Shown here piece by piece: positions 42,798 to 52,581 of a DNA stretch of 64,000 nucleotides. This DNA is from Coix lacryma-jobi var. lacryma-jobi (Eukaryota > Streptophyta > Magnoliopsida > Poales > Poaceae), in contig CM019824.1 of NCBI GenBank assembly GCA_009763385.1, positions 109,510,660-109,574,659 on the forward strand, written 5' to 3'. The notes beneath the pieces were generated by a model. That model made no database searches. It saw only the letters and a list, made by a program, of their open reading frames with translations, and was not told the origin of the DNA. The stretch's first letter is position 1. The number at the start of each line of letters is the position of its first letter. The position numbers and the translations under genes were made by a program.

Positions 42798-43240
42798 AAA
42801 ACCCTAAACCCCAAACCTAAAACCCTAAACCCTAAACACCAAACCTGAAACCCTAAACCCCAAACCCGAAACCCAAAACCCTAAACCATAAACCTAGAGC
42901 CTAAACCCTAAACCCTAAACCCTAAACCCCAAACCCTAAACCCAAACCCGAAACCCCAAACCCGAAACCCCAAACCCGAAACCCTAAACCATAAACCTAG
43001 AGCCTAAACCCTAAACCCTAAACCCCAAACCCGAAACCCTAAACCCAAAACCCTAAACCCCAAACCATAAACCTAGAGCCTAAACCCTGAACCCTAAACC
43101 CGAAACCCCAAACCCCAAACCCTAAACCCCAAACCCGAAACCCTAAACCCCAAACCGGAAATCCTAAACCCCAAACCCGAAACCCCAAACGCGAAACCCT
43201 AAACCCTAAACCTAGAGCCTAAACCCTAAACCCTAAACCC
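42798..43240. repeat. Degenerate telomere-like array 1
   Basis: About 440 bp of CCCTAAA variants (CCCTAAACC, CCCCAAACC, CCCGAAACC), with AAACCTAGAGCCTAAACC interspersed. The plant telomere unit is CCCTAAA, but here the units drift and never form long perfect runs. Confidence 0.9.
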
Positions 43241-43383
43241 AAAGTGTTTATGATCGATCGTGTTACCTTTACAAAGTGTCAAATAAAAAATAAATATGGT
43301 CTATATGGAATAATCACTTAGATATTTTGGTCTTTAGATATCTATACATTTATTTATATCGGTCATGTATATGTATATGGACA

Positions 43384-43531
43384 AAACCCTAAACCCCAAA
43401 CCCGAAACCCTAAACCCCAAACCTAAAACCCTAAACCCTAAACACCAAACTTGAAACCCTAAACCCCAAACCCGAAACCCCAAACCTAAAACCCCAAACC
43501 CGAAACCCTAAACCCTAAACCCCAAACCCAA
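43384..43531. repeat. Degenerate telomere-like array 2
   Basis: Same units as array 1. The ~80 bp leading into each array (from GGAATAATCACTTAGATATT, at 42722 and 43307) is also duplicated, so array and flank were copied together with a 585-bp offset. Confidence 0.9.
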
Positions 43532-43602
43532 AATATGGTCTTTATGAATATACGTTATTTGCAGAAATATGGTGTTTATTATCGTCCATGTTATTCGCAG
43601 AA

Positions 43603-46600
43603 ATGGCCGACCCAGTTGACAACATGGAGGAGGAAATGTACGACTTAATCAATAGCGGCGCTAATCAAGAATTAGCAGGTGATGATAACAATAATCAATA
43701 AGTTGATAACGGCAGTCAATACTTTGCCGATTATGAAGAAATCATGCAAGAAAATACTTGCGAGGTATACCTACAATCTCTATGTGCACCTGAAATTCTA
43801 AACAATTTATAAATGTATTTATAATGTACTGTTCCTACATACGTAGCCCTCCGGATCGACAACGACTACCGGGAAGGGTAGGACCGTACGAGGTCCGAAG
43901 AAGCCGTTGGATGGACGGTACATTATCTCAGAATTCAACGAGGAAACAGGCCAAGTACTTGGAGAACATGCACAGAAATTTGTTAACCACTGTGGGTACC
44001 TTGTAAGGGATAAGATCCCGATCAGTGCTCGTGAATGGAAGGAAAAGAAAAGTGCTCCTCATATAAGTTTTGTCTCTGATCTTGATAAGGAACTGGTTTG
44101 GCAAGATGTCCTTGCACATTTCATGCTTGAAACAGAAGATAGAAATTTGAAGGAAAGAGTTCGGGAGTGGGCTATGAAGAAAATGGCAACACTATTCCAG
44201 GGCTGGAAGAAGAAGTTGTATAACACATTTATCAAGAAGGATCTAACTCCGGATTTCAATACTAAGGCCTACGTCAAGTTGAGGCCATTTTGGGATGAGT
44301 TTGTAGAATTCAAGAAATCAGAAGAGGGTGAGGCACGGGTCAGGAGGAACCAACAGAATGCCCGACAAAAACAATACCACCATCACTTGGGATCAGGTGG
44401 CTACAAGAGTGCCATTCCTAAATGGGAAAGAATGGAACGAGAGATGCTAGCCAAGGGCATTGAACCAGAATCAATAAACTGGCCTGAGCACGCCAAGTAT
44501 TGGTTTTTTGGTCATGGAGGAAGTCTGGACCTACAGACGGGAAGGATAGAGTATGGCGAAAAACTCCATAGAGCAGCAGAAAGATTTGCCTATGCTAGAG
44601 AAATAGCTTACAGTGGCAGGTGGCAGCCGAACAGAGAAAAGGACGAGCTGACATACGCCCTAGAAAATCCTGAACATGGTGGGAGAACCAGAGGCTATGG
44701 GGAGGTGTCGTGGGAGCATGCCTTCCCTTGGGACAAAGAGACCTATAGAAGCCACGCGAGAAAGAAGGAGGAGGAGGCAGAGCGGATGCAAAGGTTAGAG
44801 GAAATGGTTCTTCAGTCACAGGCCGCGGCTCATGAAGCAGTTGAGCGAGAAAAAGCACTTGAAGACAAAATGAGCGAGGAAATAAAAAAGCATGTGCAGT
44901 TAGCAGTAAGTTCGATACAAAGGCAATCTGCATCAGAGCCGGCAGTCAACATCAGTCCCCCAGATCAAATGAAAAGCAGTTGCGCTTCCACAGAGGTGCC
45001 AGAAGCAGGACTGCACTTTCCCGTGGATGACATCACTGAGCCTCTCACGACATGTGAACTGCACATTCCACAGGGGAATGCCACAGTCATGGTGGCTATA
45101 GGTGTTGTATCTCCTATCGATCCTACGAAGACACCAAGATGTCATGGGGTAATAATACCTCCTGGATATGCTAGCGTCTCGGTGGATAGGGTGGTGAAAG
45201 GTTACAACAATGTTGAACTTGACATTAATGGAGGTGATGGCGAGAAGACATTAGGAGAAGCGGAGAAGACATTCATATGTTGGCGCAAGCGTTATATCAT
45301 AATTCCTGGTGCATCACCTCCTCCTCCTCAACAACCTAACCCTAGGTGTGTATGAAATTAGTGAATGAATGTTAATAGTATTGGTGAGCTAATAGTATAA
45401 ATGGATACTCATATACCATGTTGTTTTCGCAGCAGGACATCCCCCAACCTAACTCCAATTATTCATTCACCACATGATCACAGTGTTGCGGGCGATGATG
45501 ATCAAGATCTAACACGACGGGATCCAACACCGCCACCGGCCCCATGTCCCCCATGGCGTGATCCAACACCGCCACCGGCCCCACCATCTCCTCCACATCG
45601 GGATCCAACACCGCCACATGCCCCAGCTCCACGGCGGGTTCCAACACCGCCACCGCCAACAAAAAAGAGGCCTGTCACACAAACAAAGGCGTCAGCCCCA
45701 CCTCCTCCGAAGAAGACAGCCTCTGTGAGAAAACCAGCGGCCATTCCCAAGATGACAAAACTTCCATATGACGTGACCGATGAGGAGACTGAAGTTGTAG
45801 CGCAAAAAGACTTGAACAAGTTCTTCGACGCTGTCGTTGCTAGTAGTCGAGCAAAGCGAAACCTGGAGAAGCCGTACCTTTTTGTTCGACCTGAAAAACT
45901 AAGGCAAACTATGGACGCTCAACAGAAAAAGGTACGTGCTGCCCGTAAGGCTTCGCCAAAATCAGACTATGATCGCACGCTCAACAAATCAATTGAGGAG
46001 GCGAAGAAGACAAAGAAGAGAGCAGGAAAGGGTGTCCCACAACTCGGGGAACAAACGCAACAATCAGTGCCGGATCTAGCTGTTGGGAATGAATATGGTA
46101 CAAACATGGACATCATACAACGAACATATAGAGACGTTGATCCTGAGCAACTGCTCAAATTTTTCGAGGAAACTGGTTTAAATGTGGAAAACATACTCGA
46201 AGAAGCAGGCATCATAAGTGCTCCAGAAGTTGATAAATGGCAGAGGGCATATGTATATGGTCAAAGTCTATACAACCCAGCGGCCCTGAGGGATCTTGGT
46301 ACGCAAATGCACTTGCTAAATCAGTGGTACCTCACGACGTGTGACAGAAAAGCTGATGACTATATTTGTGTCAGAATTAGAGACCATGATTACTTTCGTG
46401 GTGATGACATAATATATGTCCAGTTTAATGAGTTACATCAGCTCTGCCACATGGACGCTCTAGACAAATCTCTCGTCAGCTGCTTTTGCCTGTAAGTGAT
46501 TGTTTCTTTTAATAATCTCACTTTAGCTTATGTATATGTATAAGTAATTATCATCACACTAACAAGCGTTTCTAAACATATGCAGAAACATGATGAGACA

Positions 46601-47573
46601 ACTAAGGCGTAAAAATGACAAGGAGATTGGTTTCATCGATCCATATATCGTCTTCAAGCACCCAAGCAATACTCTCTCGGATGCATGGAAAACTCAAACA
46701 GAGAGGAATTTGCGGAGGTTCTTCGTAAACCAAAGGGACAAAAGATATATACTATTCCCCAACAACTTTAGGTGAGTTTTGTTATCATACGCACATTTTA
46801 TTATAGGTTGACATAAAGATATATGTGTTGACTTATAAATATATAAATGCAGTTTTCACTGGATACTAATTGTGATCGATCTCCACGAAAGTCGTTTGCT
46901 AATCTATCACTCTCTCAGAAAACCACAAGAAGATTACCAAGATATAATAGATATTATCGGAGGGTAAATGTGATCTTTAAATATTGATTCCTGCTCTTTA
47001 ACTCTGCAATACTTAATTAAGGATCCAATTATATATATTGTGCAGGGTTTGGGCTTGGTTTGTTCAGAAACACCGTCCGGATCTAAAAGCGCAACTCCCT
47101 GATCCTCTACGACTAAATGTAAGTTGTACTACCTCCCCGCCTCTTTACCTTCATTAGCATCACTCAGCAGACGCACGCTCAGCCGAGAGTAATCTTTTTA
47201 TATCTTGTACAGTGGGTTCTACGGCAGTCATCGGGAAACAATTTATGTGCGTACTATGTTTGCGAGTTCCTGACGGTGTATGAAAAAAGAACTCCTCTAC
47301 AGAGTTAGCAAGTACGTAACATGTAAATGAATTTATTTCATTTTTTTGCTTTTACATAAATATTATGTATGCTAATACTTTCTTTTTCTTTTAATCCAAA
47401 TTGAAGGAGACATGGTTGAAGAACCGGGTGATGGATAAGGTCTGCCTCAAAGCAATTCAAGAGACCATCGCGGGCTTCATTAACGACCATGTCCTTAAGT
47501 CTGGCACCGAGTATTGGTTTAACAAAGATGAACCAATGAAGCCAAACCAAGACGAACACTTGTATGACCTCTA
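43603..47573 (+). pseudogene. Second CACTA gene: TNP1-like protein with C-terminal Ulp1-like protease
   Basis: Starts at ATG 43603 after an acceptor. Exons I can support by GT-AG and frame: 43603-43764, 43847-45345, 45433-46491, 46586-46772, 46853-46963, 47046-47118, 47213-47311, 47407-47573. Exon 2 holds the plant transposase (Ptta/En/Spm, PF03004) domain (GYLVRDKIPISAREWK...KLRPFWDEFVEFKKS, WPEHAKYWFFGHGG) and a coiled coil. Exon 3 has four RDPTPPPAP-type Pro repeats (45530-45660). Exons 4-8 make a C48 (Ulp1) fold: His in FHWILIVID, Cys in GNNLCAYYVCEF. Where the family has Asp-Ser-Leu, IYHSLRKPQ has His, so catalysis is doubtful. Stops: TAA near 43699 and TAG at ~47306. Confidence 0.85.
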
Positions 47574-47874
47574 AGTCAGGAACAATATTTGTGTTGTAAA
47601 ATATCAAGTTAAGGATGCATGATGGATAATGTTGTATATTTTATGTACATATGTATAGCTCGATCTATAATATATATAGTTTCATATTTCATTTGTGTGT
47701 AATTGTAAATTTTATGTGTTTATATATATTTATTAGCAGCAAAGAATACGAATTTGAAACCCTAATGGAATATATTAGCAGCGAAGAATACGTATTAGAA
47801 ACCCTAATGTAATTGTAAAACTGAAAACAATAACCAATTGAAAAGAAAAGAAAAAGAAAAAAATAAAAAAGAGG
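47574..47874. other. 3' flank of the second CACTA gene
   Basis: AT-rich; AGCAGCRAAGAATACG...GAAACCCTAATG occurs twice (47735-47768 and 47773-47810), then an A-rich run to 47870. No coding. Confidence 0.6.
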
Positions 47875-48119
47875 CGGCCTCTTTAGCCCCGGTTGGTAAT
47901 ACCAACTGGGACTAAAGAAGCCAGCAACCGTGGCTCGGCTGGAGACCTCTTTAGTCCCGGTTGGTATTACCAACCGGGGCTAAAGGTCCCCCCTTTAGCC
48001 CCGGGGCGGGGAACAGGGTCTAAAGGTCGGTCCTTTAGTCCCCATTCCTTAGCCCCGGCTCCATGCCTGGGGCTAAAGGCCAAAATGGCCCGGGGCTAAA
48101 GGCCCATTCTCCAGTAGTG
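47875..48119. repeat. Right subterminal repeats and terminus of CACTA
   Basis: TTTAGCCCCGGTTGGTAATACC / GGTATTACCAACCGGGGCTAAA-type palindromes, six or so units, run to the inverted terminus ending CCAGTAGTG. Confidence 0.9.
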
Positions 48120-49470
48120 AACCCAAACCCGATTTCTCTCAAAATTTTCAAGCTCCTCATGCATGGCATTGACCCAATCCGGATCAGATAAAGCGTGTCC
48201 AACGTCTCGAGGTTCAAAATCAGCAACAAATGCTGAATGAGCAAAGTGAGAGATTTGTTGTGACCTAGACCGAGTGATGCGTTCGTGGATGTCGCCGATC
48301 ATCTGCTGAGGAGGGTGTTGGCGCTGAATGTGTCATGGCACCACCCTTGCTGAAGTTACCTCCCCCTCAACAGCAGCTGGTGCCTCCTTGGGTAGAAGTG
48401 GTATAGCCCGAGGTGGTGTATCACATGGCCCCCATGTAGTAGAGGAAGAAGGGTCGTGGCCGCGTGCAGTCATGGTCGAAGTCGACCCAATTGGCACCGC
48501 TGGTGGAGGAAGTGCTGGATCATCAATTCCTTCAGCACCTTCTTCCTCATCATCAAAAAGAGGTTCTCCCACCTCATGATCACCTGCACACTCAAAACTA
48601 GATGAAGGACAAAGCACAGTCTCGTTGAAGGTGACATCGGATGTCTCCATGACTCGGTTAGTATCAAGGTTAAGTACATGATATGCACGAGTATGATTAC
48701 CATAACCCAAAAATACACCGTCAGAAGAGCGAGACTCAAACTTGTCCAAGTTGCCTTTCTTGAGTATAAAACAGTGGCAACTAAAAACTCTAAAATAACT
48801 CACTTTGGGGTTTCTTCCCAAATCACAACTCATAAGAAGTATTCTTCAAGAAAGCACGGAGAAAAATGCGATTGGAAATATAGCATGCAATGTTTATATC
48901 CTCGGTCCAATACCTCCTAGGAGTCATATGCTCATCGAGCATCGTCCTGGCCATCTCTACAAGGGTCCGATTTTTCCTCTCTACAACACCATTTTGTGGT
49001 AGTGTGTAGGGAGAAGAAAACTGATGCTCTAAACCCAAAGAGTTACAAAACTTCTCAAAATCCAGGTTTTTAAACTCAGAACCATTATCGCTATGAATAG
49101 CTCTCATCGAGTTCTTAGGGAACTCATTCTGAAGTCGCAAGATCAAATTGCGAACAAAAGTGAAAGTCTCAGTTTTCTCAGCTTAAAAGAAAATCCACGA
49201 ATATATCGAAAAATCATCAATAACAACAAGCACATACCACTTCCCACCAACCGAACTCACCCGAGCCAGACCGACAAGGTCCATATGTAAAAGCTCCCCA
49301 GGGCGCTTGGTCATAACCTGATTCACGGGATGGTGGGGAGCGGCTACCATTTTCCCATGTCTACAAGAATGGCAAACAAGATCCTTCTCCATGTGTAACT
49401 TGGGCAATCCTCGGATTAAGCCAAGTGAACTAAGCCTTGCAAGCAAGTCAAAGCTCAAGTGACCGAGTCT
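48120..49470 (-). pseudogene. pol: E1 Copia integrase and start of RT
   Basis: Integrase zinc domain ends in KDLVCHSCRHGKM (49458 side); catalytic D in LLHMDLVGLARV, D in IHSDNGSEFKN and E in PQNGVVERKNRTL are all present. The core is split by stops near 49183 and 49150. The C-terminal/linker part (SYFRVFSCHCFILKKGNLDKFESRSSDGVFLGY) is in 48833-48333, and NAMHEELENFERNRVWV at the RT start runs into the CACTA junction (AAC, 48120-48122). Confidence 0.87.
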
Positions 49471-49900
49471 CCTATGCCACTTCTAGAGACCAGAGGAGGA
49501 GGGTCCAGCCAAAAGACAACGAGAAATGCCAAAAGACTCCGAGAAATTTGCACGAAAGACTTTCCCAAAGGGCGAAATCAAGCATACAAGATTGCCCTGA
49601 GGATCTAAAATACAACTGAGATTCAGTTTAAAACGAATCTCATAGTCAACATCAAACAGTTGCGAAACAAAAAGAAGGTTAAAATGCAAGTTAGAAACAA
49701 GAGCAACATCACGCAACACAAAGCGCTCATTAACTCGCACAGACCCACGAGACAACACTTTACCTTTGCTATTGTCGCCGAAGGTGATAAACTCCTTTCC
49801 GGCAACTGGATCAAGACTGGAGAACCAATTGGCATTTCCGGTCATATGCCTTGAGCACCCAGAATCCACCAACCAAATATCCTCCAATCGTTTTACCTAC
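49471..49900 (-). pseudogene. pol: E1 Copia protease
   Basis: WLVDSGCSRHMTGN, the Copia aspartic protease active site, opens the frame at 49887. FITFGDNSKGKVLSRGSV and LHFNLLFVSQLF follow as in intact relatives. It ends at a stop near 49483 where WHRRLGHL of integrase should continue. Confidence 0.87.
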
Positions 49901-50001
49901 ATCAATAAAAAGACATAGGGTGAGCATACGGTCCAACACTGGGGTGAGTAAAATGAGAAGTGTACCAGTGTTGGGCCGGCTGCTCAAAAGAAGGTTAGTA
50001 G

Positions 50002-51144
50002 CTAAACCATTCCTAGCACGCCTACGGGGAAAGCGATCACCACACTGAGGAAAGCGTGGTCCGCTAAGGGAAGAGCGTCCATCGCGATACTCAAAACGCG
50101 GTGGGGGTAACGCTCAACAGCAAAGCCACCGCCACGTGGTCCAAAACCTACAAAAGCAGGCTCCCACCGGGCACGTCTTCCTTGCGGCCTAGGACCTTGA
50201 GGCATTGGACCTCTACGCCTAGCAGCTCTCCTCTGAACCTTCAGCACATGTACATCATGGAAAGGATGGTACATGTTCGAATTGTTTATCTCCTTTGCAC
50301 GGCGCTCCTCTCTCTTGCGCCGAAAGCAAAACTCCCTTAAGTGTCCATCTCTCCCACAGTGCTCACAATGGTATCTCACCGCTCTCATAGGGGGTTGTTG
50401 ATCTTCACGGTAGTGGGTGTGGATCACTTGGCCTTTTTCTGGCATGAGCTCCTCTTGGATAGGTGACATTGTGTCTAGCTTGTTCCTTAGGTGGTTAGGT
50501 TTAGGAGACCACACTTGTTTCTTTGGTGGAGCTCTCGGAGGTTCCTCATACACTCCATCTTTGGTGTTAAGATTAAGAGGCTCTTTGGGTGGTATCTTGG
50601 TAAGTTTGGGAGTAGTGGTGGAGTTGGGCTTCTCACTCGGGTTAAGACCACTAGACTCTCCAATCTTGCCAAAAGAAGCTGCACTCTCCATCCCCTGAGC
50701 AAAGCCTACACCCGGACCTCCATCAGCACGCTTGAATTGGGCAATCATCATCCCAAGCTGCGACTCACCACAAGACACCCATGACAAGATGGTCCGAAGG
50801 TATGTGTTTTGTTCCTTGGTTTGCATCTTGTCATGCTTCACGTTTGCAATCTCCATCTCAAAACCCTCACACAAAGCACACCTAGACACACAAGTGCTAC
50901 CCGAGCTAGCCTTCTCAAGAAACACAATCTTGGCATTCTTCTCTGCCAACTCGGATTGCAAGCCTGCGCAAGACTTGCACGCACCAAGCACGGAGGATCT
51001 AGCTATAAGTTCATCCACCTCTCCAACCAAAGCAACATACTTCCCCCTCAAAGTGAGTAGGTCAGTCATGTACTTGGAGCACATCTCACACTCATCCTCC
51101 TTAGACACGACGATGGTGGACTTGACAGACTCAAGCTCTTTCAC
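50002..51144 (-). CDS. gag: E1 second gag-like frame with zinc knuckle
   Basis: 380 residues: a coiled coil with Cys pairs (CEMCSKYMTDL, ACKSCAGLQSELAEKNAKI, CVSRCALCEG), a Ser/Pro-rich linker, a CX2CX4HX4C knuckle (CEHCGRDGHLREFC) near residue 278, and an Arg/Gly-rich tail. The same frame occurs in E2 at 62939-62088. It is the C-terminal extension of gag in this Copia lineage, giving two knuckles per polyprotein. A stop near 51190 separates it from the first gag part. Confidence 0.82.
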   Translation of the reverse strand: MKELESVKSTIVVSKEDECEMCSKYMTDLLTLRGKYVALVGEVDELIARSSVLGACKSCAGLQSELAEKNAKIVFLEKASSGSTCVSRCALCEGFEMEIANVKHDKMQTKEQNTYLRTILSWVSCGESQLGMMIAQFKRADGGPGVGFAQGMESAASFGKIGESSGLNPSEKPNSTTTPKLTKIPPKEPLNLNTKDGVYEEPPRAPPKKQVWSPKPNHLRNKLDTMSPIQEELMPEKGQVIHTHYREDQQPPMRAVRYHCEHCGRDGHLREFCFRRKREERRAKEINNSNMYHPFHDVHVLKVQRRAARRRGPMPQGPRPQGRRARWEPAFVGFGPRGGGFAVERYPHRVLSIAMDALPLADHAFLSVVIAFPVGVLGMV

Positions 51145-51201
51145 CGCGTCCTCCCACTTCCTCCTAAACTCCTTTCTCTCCCTAGCGGCAAGCCTAAGTA
51201 G

Positions 51202-52518
51202 TTATTCTTGACTAAGGAGAGCAGCAGTAAGCTTGTCAACCTGAACAGAGAGTTCGTCAGGAGTTTGAGATACCTGGGAGGTGTCGTCATCGTCGTCGTT
51301 CCGAGGGATATCCTCCAGCTCGTCGTTGACCTCATCGCCGAGGGCCATGGTGCAGAAGCCCTTGTTGTCGGCGAAGAAACAGAGGCCATTTAGCTTGTCC
51401 TCAATCTTCTTCTTCTTCTCAGACTCGTCATCGCTTGATGCAGCGGAGTCGTCATCCGAGTCATCGACGTCACTGAGATTGGCGAAGAAGGCATGCTGCT
51501 CGGCCTGGGCCTTCTCCAGGTACTTCTCCTTGATGTACTCCTTGATGCAGTCGCTCCTCTGCTTGTGCTTGGCGGGGACGTACTTCTCCTTGCGCTTGCC
51601 GAAGTCATACTTGTGGCCGTGATCCGCCTTGCTAAAGACTTGCTTGTTCTTCTTCGGGCAATTGGCGATGAAGTGGTCTGAGCCTCCACACTCGTAGCAG
51701 CCACCACGTCCTCCTCCGCGGTGATGGTTCATGCGGTTGTTGTGGAACCACGAGAACCAGTTGGCAAGCAGGACCAACTCGTCGTCCGCCATGAACTCCA
51801 ACTGCTCCTCTATGACAGAAAGAAGAGATGACAAAGCAAAGCCTCCAGAGGGGTTAGCGAAAGAACCAGAAACCAAAGCCATCGACGGGCTAGAAGGATT
51901 TTCATAAGAATCCCTCGCCATGGCGTCAATCTTACTAGACTTGAGCTTACTAAAGAGCTCGTCGCACGTGAGAGTCTCATAGTTAGGCGATTCGATGATC
52001 GCCTGAACCTTGGAGTCCCACACCGACCGATCGAGAGTGTGTAATAGCTTGTGAGCCCTCTCATGATCGTCGAAAGGCAATAACTCCTTGTTAGCCCTCA
52101 TCATGTTGACAATGACCTGAAAGAGAGCGAATAAACTTTCTATGCTCTCGCCAGGCATGTGTCGAAAGTTCTCATACTCCCGCTTGTGCGACTCATAGAG
52201 ACGAGATTTGACTTGAGTGGTTCCCTCATGGAAACGCATGAGGGTCGCCCAAATCTCCTGAGCCGTGGGGAGGTGAGAAACGCGATCAAACTCAGACATG
52301 CTCAAACATGAGAAAAGAGCATTACGGGCTCGGCTATTGGCATCGTGCTCGTCGATCTAGAGCTGAGTCACACGAGCAGCCAAGACCACGTATTCAGCCT
52401 TGTTGCAAATCTCCCAGACAGAAGCACCCATACTCTGAAGATAGGCCGACATGCGTATCTTCCAATACGCATAGTTCGTCCCATCGAAAAATGGCGGTTT
52501 GCCCACGCCGCGATCCAT
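51202..52518 (-). pseudogene. gag: E1 Copia gag
   Basis: Start at 52518 (MDRGVGKPPFFDGTNYAYWKIRM), 50 bases from the primer site. TAG at 52357-52359 breaks the N-terminus; the frame is then open to 51202. UBN2 gag domain (EIWATLMRFHEGTTQVKSRL...ESIESLFALFQVIVNMM), zinc knuckle CYECGGSDHFIANC, then an acidic Ser/Asp stretch. Close to E2 gag. Confidence 0.9.
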
Positions 52519-52567
52519 GTCACCTTCTGTGGATCTAGAACCGGCTAAGGTGGAAGATCCTTAACCC

Positions 52568-52579
52568 GCTCTGATACCA
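52568..52579 (-). other. Primer-binding site (initiator tRNA-Met) of E1
   Basis: The minus strand reads TGGTATCAGAGC, the classic Copia primer site, next to the LTR end at 52582. Confidence 0.93.
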
Positions 52580-52581
52580 AT

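Larger units (their letters stand above)
35528..48119 (+). mobile_element. CACTA (En/Spm) DNA transposon, complete (12.59 kb)
   Basis: Starts CACTACTAGAGAA and ends TTCTCCAGTAGTG: inverted repeats that continue as CAGGCCTTT/TGGGCCTTT with 3 mismatches in 22. AAC flanks both sides (35525-35527, 48120-48122), the 3-bp duplication expected for CACTA. Both ends carry palindromic subterminal repeats. It encodes a TNP2-type transposase and a second, TNP1-like protein on the plus strand, both decayed. It sits in E1 pol. Confidence 0.95.

Noticed and set aside
42798..43531. A chromosome end or true telomere
   Set aside because: Units are degenerate, only ~0.6 kb in total, and sit inside a complete CACTA transposon with matching target duplication.
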